Positions 1-13,413 of a stretch of 64,000 nucleotides of DNA are shown here, piece by piece. Under the pieces are notes generated by a model. It was not told the origin of the DNA and did no database searches. It worked only from the letters and a program-made list of their open reading frames with translations. The stretch comes from Phytopythium helicoides (Eukaryota; Oomycota; Peronosporomycetes; Pythiales; Pythiaceae). The position numbers were made by a program, and so were the translations under genes. Where the stretch lies: contig JANFNE010000038.1 of NCBI GenBank assembly GCA_024867545.1, positions 310,001 through 374,000 on the forward strand, written 5' to 3'. The stretch's first letter is position 1. Every line of letters starts with the position of its first letter.

Positions 1-2
1 TT

Positions 3-985
3 GTGATTGAACAACTTAAGACACAGATCGCGACAATCGGCGACACTAAGAGTACAACCAACGGAAACACCGTAGAGGCTCACGAAAGCGGCGAAATTAT
101 CGCTGAGCTTCGTGATAGGGTGGAGGATATCTCTGTATTCAGGCTTCTCGTGATTGACTTCTTCGTTGAAACCCTTGCTCTTCGAGTCGAGAAATGAAGG
201 ACACGAGTGGGTTTGTCGTTGAAATCATAGAGTCGCCTTCTGACGGCGTCAACGAACAATCGCCGCAAACGGTTGAAAGGGTGGTCGCTGGCTTTCCTGT
301 TCCAGCATTCTACGAGAAGACAGCGATGATTTTGGCTGCGGTGACTGAATTGGTAGAGAAGTCGATTCCAGCAAGATCGAGTCGGTCATGGCACCCTTAC
401 GCGCGAAGGGTACTAAGTGATCTGCGTGCGTTCTCCTCTTTTGAAGACTTTAAGTCGCTGTGGGACAGCGAGATCTTCGCGGCGTGCAAGAAATACTTTG
501 ACGCGATATTAGTCAAATGTCCAAGTGTTCGCAGTGAGCTGTTCCGGCCTGACGAGAAGGTGGTGTCAACTGCAAACGGATCGCACGCCAACGGTTTTAA
601 GTCAGAGAAGAACGCCGAGGAAGTTGCCGCTAATACAGAAGAAACGAGAGCAGAATCTGCAGTGACTGCGTCGGCAGTTGCTGAAGATGAACCGATGAAG
701 GAAGAGGCTAGTCAGGTTGCCAAGCAAGAATCGGAAGTGGAGAACCAGCCGGACGCGACTTCTGAGTTTCCGGGCACAACCGTAGAGGGTGAAGAGGTCC
801 AGCCGGCGACCGAGTTGGTCAACGCGGCAATGGAGGATGTACAAACTGAGGAGGATAAGGCACAGGAGGCTGTGGTATCAAAAGAGAAGCCGACAGAATC
901 GGCCGAGCCGGAGCAGGATCAACCCGAAAAGCAAGATACAGAGATCACTGCACCAACAGAAAGCCAAGAAGAAGTAGGGCACTAG
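3..985 (+). CDS. Unknown protein, 5' end outside the window, acidic C-terminal tail
   Basis: The reading frame is already open at the left edge, so the N-terminus is missing. Frame 3 runs to a TGA at 195-197, while a second frame starting with ATG at 194 runs to 985. One base lost from an A run near 192-194 would join them (VEK then MKDTSG) into one frame of about 327 residues. The middle holds a compact, possibly helical block with WHPYARRVL and FEDFKSLWDSEIF. From about 590 onward the protein is a disordered, Glu/Ala/Thr-rich tail ending QEEVGH. I do not recognise a family. A scaffold or nuclear acidic protein is possible, but nothing proves it. The alternative is that the second frame is a separate gene starting at 194. 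Confidence 0.55.
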
Positions 986-1097
986 GATGTGACAGTCAGA
1001 GGTCAATGAGAGAGCTTGTTAATGCTATTGTTTGCACTCTTCCCCACTCTTGATCAGATCGAAAACGCAGGCATGCCATTCTGCACCCCTCGGCCCC

Positions 1098-2041
1098 TCA
1101 CTCGAGCGCCATGCATCCCGAGCGCAGCACGCAGGCCTCGTGTGCCTGACAGCACATGGCTTGGCCCGGCACAAACTCACACGGACGGACTTCTTCTGCG
1201 CCGCAGATGCGTGCGGCGGCCTCCCAGTCACCCGCTGTCGGCAGATGCATTACCTTCCGGTCGGGCAGACGTCCAGGGACGCCGCTGAGGCGGAACACAC
1301 CCGTGGCAAGCAGCTCGGCTTCTTCCTTGGGCTTGTTGGCCTCCACGAGCGGGTCGACAACCTTGAACCAGTCCGCGAAGCTCCAGTCCGAGTCCGCGTC
1401 GAATGGGACGCCGTTGAGTCGGTAAAGAGGCGTCCCCGAGGCTCCGCGTGTGCACGCGTACTTCCACGAGACGCGCGTGAGCTGGTCGGCCTCTGTTCCG
1501 CCGTAGCCCGTCATGCCCTTGGCCCACTGCTCGTCCGTCAGCTTGGGGAACGTGTGCTGCGCCAGCACGCGCAGCTGGTCGGCGACCTGCAGCGGCGTGC
1601 TGTCCTTGGTGGCCTTGTTCCAGAACAGCTCCTGGTTGGCATACATGGTCTCGAGCCAGTCGCCGAAGGCGTCATCTCCCAGGGCAGACGTGATGGTGAA
1701 CGCCGCCTCGGCCGCCGCGAACGCGTGCTGGTGGTACGGCAGCGGGAACAGCACGAACGTTACGCGCAGCTCGTGCGGCCCGTAGTGCGCCGCCAGCTTC
1801 TTGAGCGCCGGGTACGCCGCCTTGCTGTCCGGACAGAGCTGCAGCGGCGCCATTAGATCATTAGCGTCGACCTTCCTCCATGAAAAAAAAAACGCACCAG
1901 GTCGATGTAGGACTCGATCTGCACGCCCGCGTCGGCGGCTCCGTGGCCGAGCGTGAAGCCCGGCGGCTTCCCTGGGATCGGCAGCTGCGCGGCGACGCCC
2001 GCGGCCATCAGGCAGCTCATAAGCGCCCATCGCAGCGCCAT
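1098..2041 (-). CDS. Secreted thioredoxin-fold (DsbA-like) protein, copy 1
   Basis: Two exons (2041-1898 and 1838-1098) with a 59-nt intron (GTGCG donor, CTAATGA branch-like site, CTGCAG acceptor) encode 294 residues. The start MALRWALMSCLM opens a clear signal peptide; an earlier in-frame ATG at 2113 is less likely because it would bury that signal. Splicing creates IDL-LCPDSKAAYP, a thioredoxin-fold active site of the CPxS (monothiol) type. It is followed by FPLPYHQHAF, FWNKAT and GTPLYRLNGV, where the proline before the strand is typical of DsbA-like folds. The C-terminus is Cys-rich (ICG, CEF, MCC, ACV). The protein is probably secreted or in the ER lumen. With one active-site cysteine, a classical dithiol oxidase is unlikely. 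Its closest relative is the adjacent gene at 2193-3018. Confidence 0.8.
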
Positions 2042-2116
2042 CTTCTCTCCTTGTCCGAAAGATCGCAATGAACCGCTCCGAAGGAGGTTGACGGGCATTC
2101 CTGCGCTCCGCATTGG

Positions 2117-2133
2117 TCAAAAATGGGAAATGA
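2117..2133 (-). promoter_or_regulatory. Oomycete-type initiator plus flanking element upstream of copy 1
   Basis: On the minus strand this reads TCATTTCCCATTTTTGA. It matches the oomycete core promoter layout: an initiator (TCATTYC) followed at once by a CATTTT flanking element. It lies about 76 bases upstream of the ATG at 2041, a normal distance for an oomycete transcription start. Confidence 0.6.
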
Positions 2134-2192
2134 GAAGTGTTGATTGGTGGATATTCGTGCCCAATGCAAGCTGCGGCTGGTGCCGACGCACG

Positions 2193-3018
2193 TCACGCCG
2201 AGCCAATGCCGGCGCTCGATGGCTGCCGGTTGGCCTGCACGAGCGGATCCAGCGCGCGGAACCAGTCCTGGAAGTCCCACGACGAGTCGGCGAGGCCGTA
2301 AGGCACGCCGTTGAGCACGTACGAGGGCGTGCCGGCCTCTCCACGCGCTGCAGAGTAGTCCCAGGCCGCTCGGGCTTGAAAGTCGGCGTCCGTGCCGCCG
2401 TAGCCGGGCATGAGCGCGTCCCAGCCGTCCGTCGGTAGAGCAGGGAAGGAGCCGAGCGCTAGTTCGTGCAGCTCACCCACGACCTCGACGGCTGTGCGGT
2501 TGCGCGTCGCCTTGTTCCAGAACCTGAGTGATAGGATAGTTGTGAGCCTTGAAAGGTTCATTGCACGTGGTCGATGCACACATCGCACCGCTCCTGGTGG
2601 GCGTAGACGGTCTCGACCCACTGCGTGAACTTGTCGTCGCCTAGAAGCGAAGTGATGGCGAACGCGGCCTCGGCCACCGCGAACGCGTGCTGGTGATATG
2701 GCAGCGGGAACAAAACCAGCACCACGCGAAGATCTTGAGGGTCGTAGTAGCCCGCGACCTGCTTCAGCCCAGAGTACGCCGCCTTGCTGAACGGGCAGAG
2801 CTGTCGTCGTCGTCAGCAGAGACCCACAGAAGCCAAATTTCAGCACCGAAGCGTTCGTACCAGGTCCACGTACGCTCAAGCTGCACGCCGGCGGAGGCCG
2901 CACCATGGCCGAGAGTGAAGCCTGGAGGACGCTGTGGGATGCGAACGTAGCCACACACTGGAGCCAAGAGGCCCAGCAGGGTCGCGAAAGAGGCGAAAGC
3001 ACCCCGGACACCACGCAT
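2193..3018 (-). CDS. Secreted thioredoxin-fold (DsbA-like) protein, copy 2, frame broken in exon 1
   Basis: This tandem paralogue of the gene at 1098-2041 has exons 3018-2861, 2800-2589 and 2523-2193. The start MRGVRGAFASFA gives a signal peptide, followed by the shared PPGFTLGHGAA and GVQLE segments. Exon 2 begins LCPFSKAAYSGL (again CPxS) and exon 3 resumes FWNKATRNRT, then GTPSYVLNGV. The second intron (2524-2588) is absent from copy 1. Exon 1 ends GAG-CGT-ACG-TGG-ACC-TGG, which is out of phase with exon 2. One missing base near 2868-2876 would give E-R-Y-V-D-L-L-C-P, matching copy 1, and a total of 233 residues. It lacks the Cys-rich tail of copy 1. Either a single-base sequence error or a recent inactivating mutation explains the break. 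Confidence 0.7.
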
Positions 3019-3032
3019 GAGCTCTGGACTTG

Positions 3033-3048
3033 GCAGATGGGAGAATGA
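3033..3048 (-). promoter_or_regulatory. Initiator-like element upstream of copy 2; rest of the 3019-3351 spacer
   Basis: On the minus strand a TCATTCTCCCATCTGC sequence lies 15-30 bases upstream of the ATG at 3018, resembling the TCATTYC initiator seen for copy 1. The remainder of the 330-base spacer between this start and the stop of the carboxypeptidase (3352) shows no supported gene. Confidence 0.45.
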
Positions 3049-3351
3049 CGTCGACAGAGCAAAGATCCAAGTGATGAGCAACGATGATTGGCTGCAATTC
3101 TTTTTACAAGCTCTATTTTCGCCAATCGTACCTCGTTGCACTTCAAGTTGCATCTGATTACATGGTTGTGCGCATTACAGGTCGATCTCGGTGCCCACTG
3201 GTGAGGCAGCAGCTTCCAGATCGATCTCCGACAGTCGTTGCCGCTCCTCGTCTTCGTCGACTTCATCCTCTGGCTGTTGCTTTGTCACGGAGAACTCGTC
3301 GATCTCCCCGAGTGGCGACGGCATCGGGCCCTTCTTCGTCCGACTCCTGTG

Positions 3352-5246
3352 TCACCATGGCGTGACGGCCTGCAGCGCGACTGTGGCGTCCGCGCATGCA
3401 GAAAACAGTGACCGTAACTCCGAGATGGTGCTGACAGCAGCAATAACCACGCCAGCCCAGACCACCGAAAGAGCAACATCCGGCGATGCTGCTTCAGTGG
3501 TTGAGAGTGATGTCGAAGAGACTGCTGAATTGATGTCCAGCGGATTCGCAGTCGTAGAGGATGCATCCTTCGCCAAGCAATGTGCCGCCTCCAATTCGGT
3601 GGCGTTCGTCTTGTAGTTCTCAACGCTCTGTTCCTTGTCGTTGAATTCCAACCCTTCGATGAAACGCTTCGCCATGTCCGCTGCAGCCTCGGGAGCGTCC
3701 ATGGGCACCATGTGACCAGCTCCAGTTACAACGAGGTAAGTGAGGTTTCCACCCTGCTGTGCAAAGCCCGCGGGGGTCTTTAGCCCTTCGACCGTCCACG
3801 TGTACTTGTCAGCGGACTGGTACGCATCCGAGCCGTTCCAGTCGAGCCGAAGCAGCAGCTTTTCAGTGTTGAAGTGGTTGCACATCATATCCCACTGACC
3901 ATTGTAGAACAGCACGCGCAAACCACTGCGAAGAAGCCGCTGCACTTTTTCGAGCGTGCTCACACCATCAAACTGTGCGAGCGCTCGATACACTTCGTTG
4001 CTGCAGATATCGAAGCGGAATCCGCGCGCCGTATTGGCATGAAGAGCTTGTCGCACTCCCGCTTGGTTCAGGTATGATACGATGTCGCTCTGGCCGGCTG
4101 GGTACGAGCCGATGCTGTGCACGTACTGCCGCACGTCGTAGTAGTTGAGGGTCTTACCGCCCTTGCCCGACTTGATGCTGCCCATGATGGCGTCCAAGTT
4201 GCTCAGACAAGTAGTCGAGTAAAAGTTGCCAGCGTCCAGGTTGTTTGTGCAATCGGCGAACGAAGTCTTGAGGGAGCGAACCTGGCCAAACGTGAGCAAT
4301 CCGAGCCCGTGCGCAAAGTCACTGTAGTCGTACTGGATGCGCGGGTGGACCCAACCATTGCCAATCGCCACACCTTCGAGCTGGATGTGGATATCGCCAC
4401 TGCTGCCAGCCCCAACCGTATCTTGGCTGTTTTGATCGAGGATATAGCTGGAGAAGTTGGGGATGTACCGGCCAGCGTGGGACTCGCCAAAGATGAACAG
4501 TCGGCGCGATCGCTTGTTGGCTCCCTTGCCCTCAATGTACTCGCTGTGCTTTTGCAGGAACTTTTGCAGGAACTGGTAAAAGTCGCTCGCGACCGGTCTC
4601 CTCGTCCGTGCGGAAGTCGTTTCCGCGCGTGTACGACATGCCCGTGCCCACCGGTTGATCCAAGAAGAGCAAGGTTGGCCGAGTGATGCCAGCCAAACTC
4701 GTTGGCCCCCACGGAGTTGTCGTCCACGAGCTTAAAAGGCGAGATCCCTCTGTATCAGCACCGCCTTTGTCAGTGGACCCCGAACACGACACAGCCCAAC
4801 ACTGTACGCGCCACGTACAGGAAGAGACCCTGCATACTAGAGCACCCTGGGCCGCCATTCAGCCTGTCGTCATCGCATTGTCACGATCTGCATCCGCGCG
4901 CGACTAGCACACTCCGCACAGCTTACCAGATAATCAGCGGGGCCGTGTCGGGGTCTTTCGCCGCGGGAAAGTGCCAATAGAAGAGCTGGTTCTTGCCTCC
5001 ATCGTCCAGCGCGATGCGCCCCGCGTGGTGCTCGACCTTGGCGGTCGGGTCGAGCCCCGGCAGCTCGAGCACTTGGTCGTCTTCGTCGTCTTCCTGCAAG
5101 CGTCGCTCGTCCGCCAGCAGCTCCCGCTCGTCCACCAGCAGCTCCCGCTCGTCCACCAGCAGCTCCGACGGGTGCAGACGCTGGCCGCGCGCCTGGCGCC
5201 CAAGCGCAGCGACCGCCAGCAGCAGCAGCGAGCCGACCGCGCGCAT
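3352..5246 (-). CDS. Secreted serine carboxypeptidase (S10 family), two frame breaks
   Basis: The gene encodes an S10 peptidase that removes C-terminal residues from peptides, probably in a secretory, lysosomal or cell-surface compartment. Exons are 5246-4927, 4863-4819 and 4749-3352, with introns of 63 and 69 nt. It has a signal peptide (MRAVGSLLLLAVAALG), an acidic pro-region with three ELL(V/A)DER repeats, the oxyanion block LNGGPGCSS (completed by splicing), LFLDQPVGTG, the nucleophile GESHAGRY, the Asp in NGQWDMMCNH and the His in GAGHMVPMD. A hydrophobic stretch near the C-terminus may be a membrane anchor. Two extra bases break the frame: near 4671-4676 (between HHSAN and LLFLDQP) and near 4593-4597 (before VASDFYQFLQ). 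Removing them gives 586 residues with every catalytic residue present. Confidence 0.85.
5106..5166 (-). repeat. In-frame 21-bp tandem repeat in the carboxypeptidase pro-region
   Basis: About three copies of a 21-bp unit encode ELLVDER, ELLVDER and ELLADER, followed by a degenerate RRLQEDDED. The unit length is a multiple of three, so copy-number change would keep the frame. Confidence 0.8.
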
Positions 5247-5426
5247 TCGACTCCGGACTAATTAAAATGGAGAGCTCTTCCGATAAGAAAAAAACGGCGG
5301 TGCTGCGACTATCGCCACGTCATGACTTCCAGGTAGGTGCAGTTAGTGTGGCAGGTATACGCCAGCGTTAACGTACTATACGTCATGGCGGGTTGACGGA
5401 GACTTGAACTTTGGCTGCGGACCGAG

Positions 5427-6716
5427 ATGGAGCGGCATCGAGGCGTCGCGGGGCTCGCTCGGCACGCGCTGGTGGGCGCGGCGGCGTCTACGGGAGGGCT
5501 GGCGCTGCTGCAGACGCTGCTGGCGAGGCGCGTGCGGGCTCCGAGCTCGCTGGCGGTGGCTCTCGGCGGTTTTGTGGGTGCGTATAGTCCCCAGGAGACG
5601 ACTCCGCGCGGCAGGAGGACACGAGATCTGACGCTGTGCGGTGGGTTTCAAGGCACGTTCCGCTTGCTCGAGGCGCTCGGGCGCTCGCACGCTCCAGGTG
5701 TGACGGCGTCGCATGCGGCGGCGGTGGGCGGCGCCGTCGCGTTGTACTTGCTGGACGGCGATCGGCGAGCGGTCGTACTGTCCTTTGCGACCGTCGAGGC
5801 CGCGGTGGAGCTGGCGAGAGAGCTTGCACCACAGCTCGCCGACTTGCCTGGCATCGGTACTAGAACTGGATGGGGGTATTTTGCTTCTAGTGAAGGGCGC
5901 ATCTGACCTGTGGACTACTGTGTGTCAGAGCTGACGCTAGGGTCCCTGGCCGTGGGACCGCTCATCCACTGGTGGATCTACCGCCCAGACCTCATCGACA
6001 GGTCGCAGCTCGCGACGCTCGACCAGATGTGCGCGCTGTCGGCGCCTGTTCTTAAGCGCATGCGTGACGAAATCCCGTCGGGCGTGCTCGAATCGCGCTG
6101 CGATGTGTTCCACCGCGGAGAGAGCTGCTCGGCGTTCCATACACGCTTCTTTTCGTCAAGCATGCGCTCGGCCTTCAAGATGTACGTCCCCATCTACCTG
6201 TTCTCGGTCATCGCACCCAAGTACAAGCGGTGGCTGCATGGGCCCCGACCACCGATCCCGCCGCTCGTCCTCCAGTACCTGCGCACATGCGCGTGTCTGA
6301 CACTGCTATACCAAGTACCCTTGGGCTTCTCGTGCGTGTCGCCTATCAAGCATCACCGCACAACTGTCGCGGTTGCTGGTGCACTCACAACCATCGCGAT
6401 TGCGGCTGAGCACCGGAGCCGCCGAGCTAGCGTCATGAAGGCCATCGGCGCGTACACGACGTGTGCGGCTGGTGGCCGGCTGCGTGAAGTACTTGGGATG
6501 TCCGCTTCGACCTCAACGGCCGTGCAGTTCATCTTGTTCTCGTACGCAATGTCGGTGATGTTCCGATCTCCGCCAGACTTGACCAAGTCACGCGTCATGC
6601 GGTGGCTGTACGGATACGGTGGCACCGAGCAGAAGCAGCAGAGCGGCACCAAGGAAGCATCAACGTCAGCTGCAGCGGGGATTGCGGCTGATCCGATCAG
6701 TGGTGACGCGCAATAG
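5427..6716 (+). CDS. TMEM135-like multi-pass membrane protein
   Basis: Two exons (5427-5856 and 5929-6716) with a 72-nt intron (GTACTA donor, GTGTCAG acceptor) give 405 residues. The N-terminal third has hydrophobic segments (ALVGAAASTGGLALLQ, VALGGFVGAY, HAAAVGGAVALYLLD). The middle has a conserved CDVFHRGESCSAFH segment followed by KMYVPIYLFSVIAPKY, which resembles the Cys-containing region of TMEM135/PMP52 proteins of peroxisomes and mitochondria. More membrane segments follow (TTVAVAGALTTIAIA, AVQFILFSYAMSVMF). The tail is Gln/Ser-rich and probably cytosolic. The splice is supported by phase and by the continuous GI-ELTLGSLAVGP. Family assignment rests on recalled motif resemblance only. 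Confidence 0.65.
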
Positions 6717-8256
6717 GAACTGCCGTGACGATTGCGAGCAGCCGTAGAGGAGCACCCATCAGCTAGTGGGATGCAGGAATCTCGTGCTGTGTCTCGGTGG
6801 TTGCGATTGGCGAGCGACACGGTAGAGTCGTGATGCATTGCAAATCGCACGCGCGTCGGACCGCTCGGAGCAGAAAGTTCTTTAGCGTGATGTGGTGCTT
6901 TGTATCGGTAAGCAATCGGCATTATCGTAGGCTCGGCTATCATGATCACAGCATCGGAGCAGACGCCATAGAGTTTTTGAGCACTCCGACGCTGCACCAG
7001 CACGGCATGACCACCCCGCGTCGCGCGCCGACCGCATGAAGATTGCATAAATCGATAGTACCATATTTACTGGCCGTATGTATTCTCAAGATATCGAAAA
7101 TAGTTAATTTGTATGGATATCTCTAGGAGACTTGCTGTGACTTCATCTTCAATATCACCGATAACAGGTCGTACCACTGCCGGTTGTCGACGTCACGGCG
7201 CGGCTCACAGAGATGCCAGTCAGACATGGCGAATCGACGACGCGTAGAGGCTTAATAATTTCTCAAAGGGCGTCGCGATGCGCGCAGCCACCCTTGGTCC
7301 GGCCTCTTCCGCGCTCACGTCTGGGCTCCGTGCGCCTGTTGTCAGCGCAGTGATGAGGACTTGCTGGACCAACTTTGCTGCTATCAGTTGGGTTTGGGAG
7401 CATTACGCTGCAGCTCGAGGATCGCTCGAACGGCCTCGTTGAACGAGGCACAAACGCTGAGGCACGAAAGCCGAGGTTCAAGCTGGGAGAGTTTACGCGT
7501 GGCCAGATGGAAGGCAAAGGCGTGTGCACACGTCTTTGGCAGAAGTCGCACCCAGTGCGTGAGTCCTGCGGCTGCGCCTTTAGCCTTGAATCGTGTAGGT
7601 GACTCAGCGACAGGCCAGCTCATTCCGCCCGCCCGCCGCGCACGCATCCGTTCGGACAGCGACCAAACCAGCCTCCTGCCACATCAGATCGCACGGCGCG
7701 TTCTGACCTGCAGGCGAGCTCGGTGAGTCTCTGTCAACACTCGCGTCGGCGATTGTGACAATCCAGACGCCGTCGAAAAGCCATTTTTTTTTTCGTATCC
7801 ATGTTACTCGCTGCCTGCTTGTCACGTTGGAGAACGCCTCGCCATCCATCAGGAGCTCGCAGCGGCGTCTGCTGGAGCCCGTCGGTGGCATCTGCAGAGA
7901 GGCTGGTGGGTGCTCGCCATTACTCCCAGCATGAGTATATCATAACACCGTCGCTCCGATGACGGCACTCGCACCTGATGCGGTGCTAGCACAATGCTAC
8001 TTGCATCAATTTTCCAAGGTTATGCAGAATAAAAGGCGCCGTGCTGACTCTCGTTCTCTTGGTTAAAGTATGTGCCCCTTCCCTCCGAACGCCCCACTCG
8101 TCTGCCGCGCAAGAGACGGGCCGCCTTGACCTGCATAGAGCTCCGGGGGCGATGAGCATTGTTCGCCCGCCGCGCTGTGGACGGCGCCGGCCGCGCCGCC
8201 GTCCTCACTTTCGCCTTTGTCCGCCGCGCGGACGATCGCCGCGGCCGGCCGACCGC
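6717..8256. other. Intergenic region, no supported gene
   Basis: About 1.5 kb between the TMEM135-like gene and the FYVE gene. Only short, mutually overlapping frames occur, without conserved motifs. 7040-7115 is AT-rich and may be a transcript end. TCAATTTTCC at about 8006 resembles an initiator element for the downstream FYVE gene. Confidence 0.5.
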
Positions 8257-8364
8257 CGTCCACGCGTCCACGCGTCCACGCGTCCGCGTCCACAGCCGCA
8301 TCCGCATCCGCGTCCACAGCCGCGTCCACAGCTTCGTCCGCGTCCACAGCATCGTCCGCAGCCC
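8257..8364 (+). repeat. Degenerate CGTCCA-based tandem repeat directly before the FYVE gene start
   Basis: A run built from CGTCCAC, GCGTCC and CACAGC variants with 6-nt periodicity. Because the unit is a multiple of three, several frames on both strands stay open across it, producing spurious Arg/Pro or Ala/Ser/Thr-rich extensions. It ends at CCC-ATG-GAC (8365), the likely true start. Confidence 0.7.
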
Positions 8365-10490
8365 ATGGACGAGCTCGCGTCCACGCTGCGCAAGGTGCCG
8401 GGCCGCGCGCCGTCCAAGCAGGAGCCGGCGACGTCCGCGAACCCCGCGGTGGACCTGTCGGCGTCCTCGAGCGGCCACAGCCGCGCACCGAGCAGCGCGC
8501 GCGCGGACTACGGCCACATGCTCTGGGGCGTCGACTACACGCGCTCGGGCACGCTCGACTACGTGCGGACGCATGCCAACCGCATGGTGCAGCGCGTGGA
8601 CGCGGAGGACCCGCGCGTCCACTACGTGGCCCACAAGCACGTGCAGGACGTGCGCGTCTACCAGCGCGCCATGTCCGTGTCGGCGTCTGCGCTTGCCGAC
8701 AGCTCGTCCACGCCAGGGTCCACAGGCTTCTCGCCCGGATCGTCGTTCTCGTCCTCGCAGTCGTCGCGCGTCCGAGCGCCGTCCATAAGTGTGGACGGCG
8801 CTGCGGACGAGGACGTTGCTGGACACTTTGAGTTCCGCGGCATGACGCGCGTACCGGGCACCGTCGAGACGGTCGTGGCCGCGCTGGCGCCCGAGCGCTC
8901 GCGGGACGCCTACTGGCTCGCGGCCAACACGCTCAAGCACCTGCGGTTCGCGACCATCACGCGTGCGGAGCGCGTGTCCGCGCCGTCCCCGCAGCGTCCA
9001 AACCAGCGGCCGCACAGTGGACAGCAGCCGCAAGCCTCGTCGTTCCCGAGGTGGTCGACCCAGTACCTCATGGCCAAGTTCATCAAGCACTCGCGCACCA
9101 TGGACGTGGCGTTCGCCGAGTACGCGACCGTGGACCCACCGGCCACCAGCTCAAGCTCAAGACGCAGAGGTTTCGTCTACCGGCGGTCTGTGGACGACCG
9201 CGTGCTAGGGGATGCAGAGCTGCAGCGCAAGCTGGCGGCCGTGTCGGCGAGTGGATCCGATGCCAGCGTGGCTGCTCGAGCTCATGAGCGCGTGCACCGC
9301 TTTCTGCTGCGCGACTGGCTGCTGGACGTCCGCGAGGCGGACGAGCCCAACGTCTGCAAGGTCGTGCTCTCTGTCCGCGCCATCTTCCGGGCGGACGATG
9401 ATATGCTGCGCCGCTCCATGCGGATCGAGTGCCGCGACTGGTGTACCAATTACCTCGTGGCGTTGAGGAAGATGCTGACAACGCAGTGGACCGACCTCGT
9501 GGCGGAGCGTGCAGCCGTAACTCGTGTTAGCAACCGCATGAGCTTGCGGTCGCTGCAGTCGGAACTTGCTCCCACGGCTGCCAAGATGTGTACTGTGTGC
9601 TCGGCGCCGTTCTCGCTGCTGAGAAAGCGCCACACGTGCCGGACTTGTGGATCAAGTGCGTGCGCCAAGTGCAGTGCTGTCAAGATGCCGACTGGTGCGT
9701 CTGTCAGCAATGCAGGGCTGCTGGGTAATGAAGACGCCGCCAACAGCAGACGCAAGCGAGAGTGCGTGCTCTGCGCGCAATTTGGCCCGCCAGTGTCACG
9801 TCGACGATCGACAGTTCGTGAGTCTGTGCGACGAGCCTTTGACGAGTCGATGGCATCGACAGTGACGTACTCGGTTTCGTCTCTGCAAATGGATGAGGAA
9901 GATGAAGAGGACAACGCAGACGACGTTGCTGCACCGGCGCTCTCTTCCCGTGGCGGCACTGTCCTGATCGGCCCAGCCACACTCACAAGATCTTCTAGCC
10001 GAGAGCACACGGAGGAAAGTGCGGGGCGTTCGTCTTCGACCTCTTCAGCGTCCTCGCCAGCTCCTTCGGTTTCTTCACGACTCAACAAATTCCGCACAGA
10101 CTCAAACGACTCGACGTCGAGCGCCCGTAGTGCACCAGGCATTGTGCTCATCTCGGACATTGAGCAGCTCTCGCTCACTGGTAGCTTTCGGCGCATTCCT
10201 AGCGGCTCAGGGTCATCTTCTAACCTTGCTAGCAGTATGGGGCCTCGCGGCTCTGTTGCCCGTGCTAAGCGTCCAGACCGTGCAGTGTCCGAAGACAACG
10301 TGCTTGCATCGATTGCATATCCCCAGGCGCAGCACGAAGATGCTCGACGGCCATCGGCACATGCCGCGACAGCAATGGCGCCGTCCACAAGTATTACCAG
10401 CGACGAGGATGAGACGAGGAAGTGTACTCGGAGGATGATCTGGCCAACTTCACCCTCGAACTGGGCACCATGAGCCGTTTCGTAGAGTAG
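8365..10490 (+). CDS. FYVE zinc-finger protein with START-like N-terminal region
   Basis: Taking ATG 8365 (MDELASTLRKV) gives about 708 residues; the frame is also open upstream through the repeat, but that part looks non-coding. Residues 50-400 form the START-like region typical of oomycete FYVE proteins (RMVQRVDAED, KHVQDVRVYQRA, FRGMTRVPGTVETVV, FAEYATVD, GFVYRRSVDD, KVVLSVRAIFR). At about residue 408 a FYVE finger follows: CTVC, RKRHTCRTCG, CAKC and CVLC, for PI3P on endosomes. The basic patch is RKRHTCR, not the canonical RRHHCR. The Ser-rich tail is probably disordered. Near 10405-10415 the annotated frame switches from good to poor codon use. One missing G there would give VYSEDDLANFTLELG with a stop at 10488; without it the frame ends at 10473. 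Confidence 0.8.
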
Positions 10491-10825
10491 GAGGCAGCCT
10501 GGTCGTCGAAGGAGGCGACAAGAATATGAACTATTGAGTGCGTAATTGGGAGCCACGACATTGAAGCTTTTGTCATCTCACCTGAGACTACAAATAGTGC
10601 TCAACGCTAGTTTACTGGACACCCGCGAATCTATTTAATGCGCGTGCAACCGATCCCCACGATTAGATCGCGCATTGCCTGCAAACCACGCACATTGAGA
10701 CCCAGCGCCGAGGCCACATGACGCTCCGGAGCATTCATAGCGTCTGCGGGGACAACAGAGCCCCACTATGCTGCGGGGCAACGCGTCAGGCGAGTCCACA
10801 CCTCCCGCCCAACACCACCACTGCA
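10491..10825. other. Spacer between the FYVE and PDE genes
   Basis: 335 bases holding the 3' flank of the FYVE gene and the 5' flank of the phosphodiesterase. An in-frame ATG exists at 10718, but the intervening 36 codons are not convincing protein. No other gene is seen. Confidence 0.5.
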
Positions 10826-13209
<2,384 letters not shown>

Positions 13210-13413
13210 TCAAAGTATAGATTTGCACTGGGGTGTTCTCATCGATCGTGAAAGTTGCCTGCGATGTGAGTAGAGAGGTTGGCGAACATGCGAAATCGTT
13301 ATCTGAAGTTGAGCAAATCATCCGAATCGTGAAATTGAGGGGTAGCCGATCACCTCTGCAGATAAAAACTCATTGTCTATCCTAACATCTATTGTCGTGC
13401 TGGATTGGTCTTC

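Noticed and set aside
8020..9633. Long antisense frames opposite the FYVE gene
   Set aside because: They arise from the stop-poor CGTCCA repeat and high GC; the plus-strand frame holds the FYVE cysteines.
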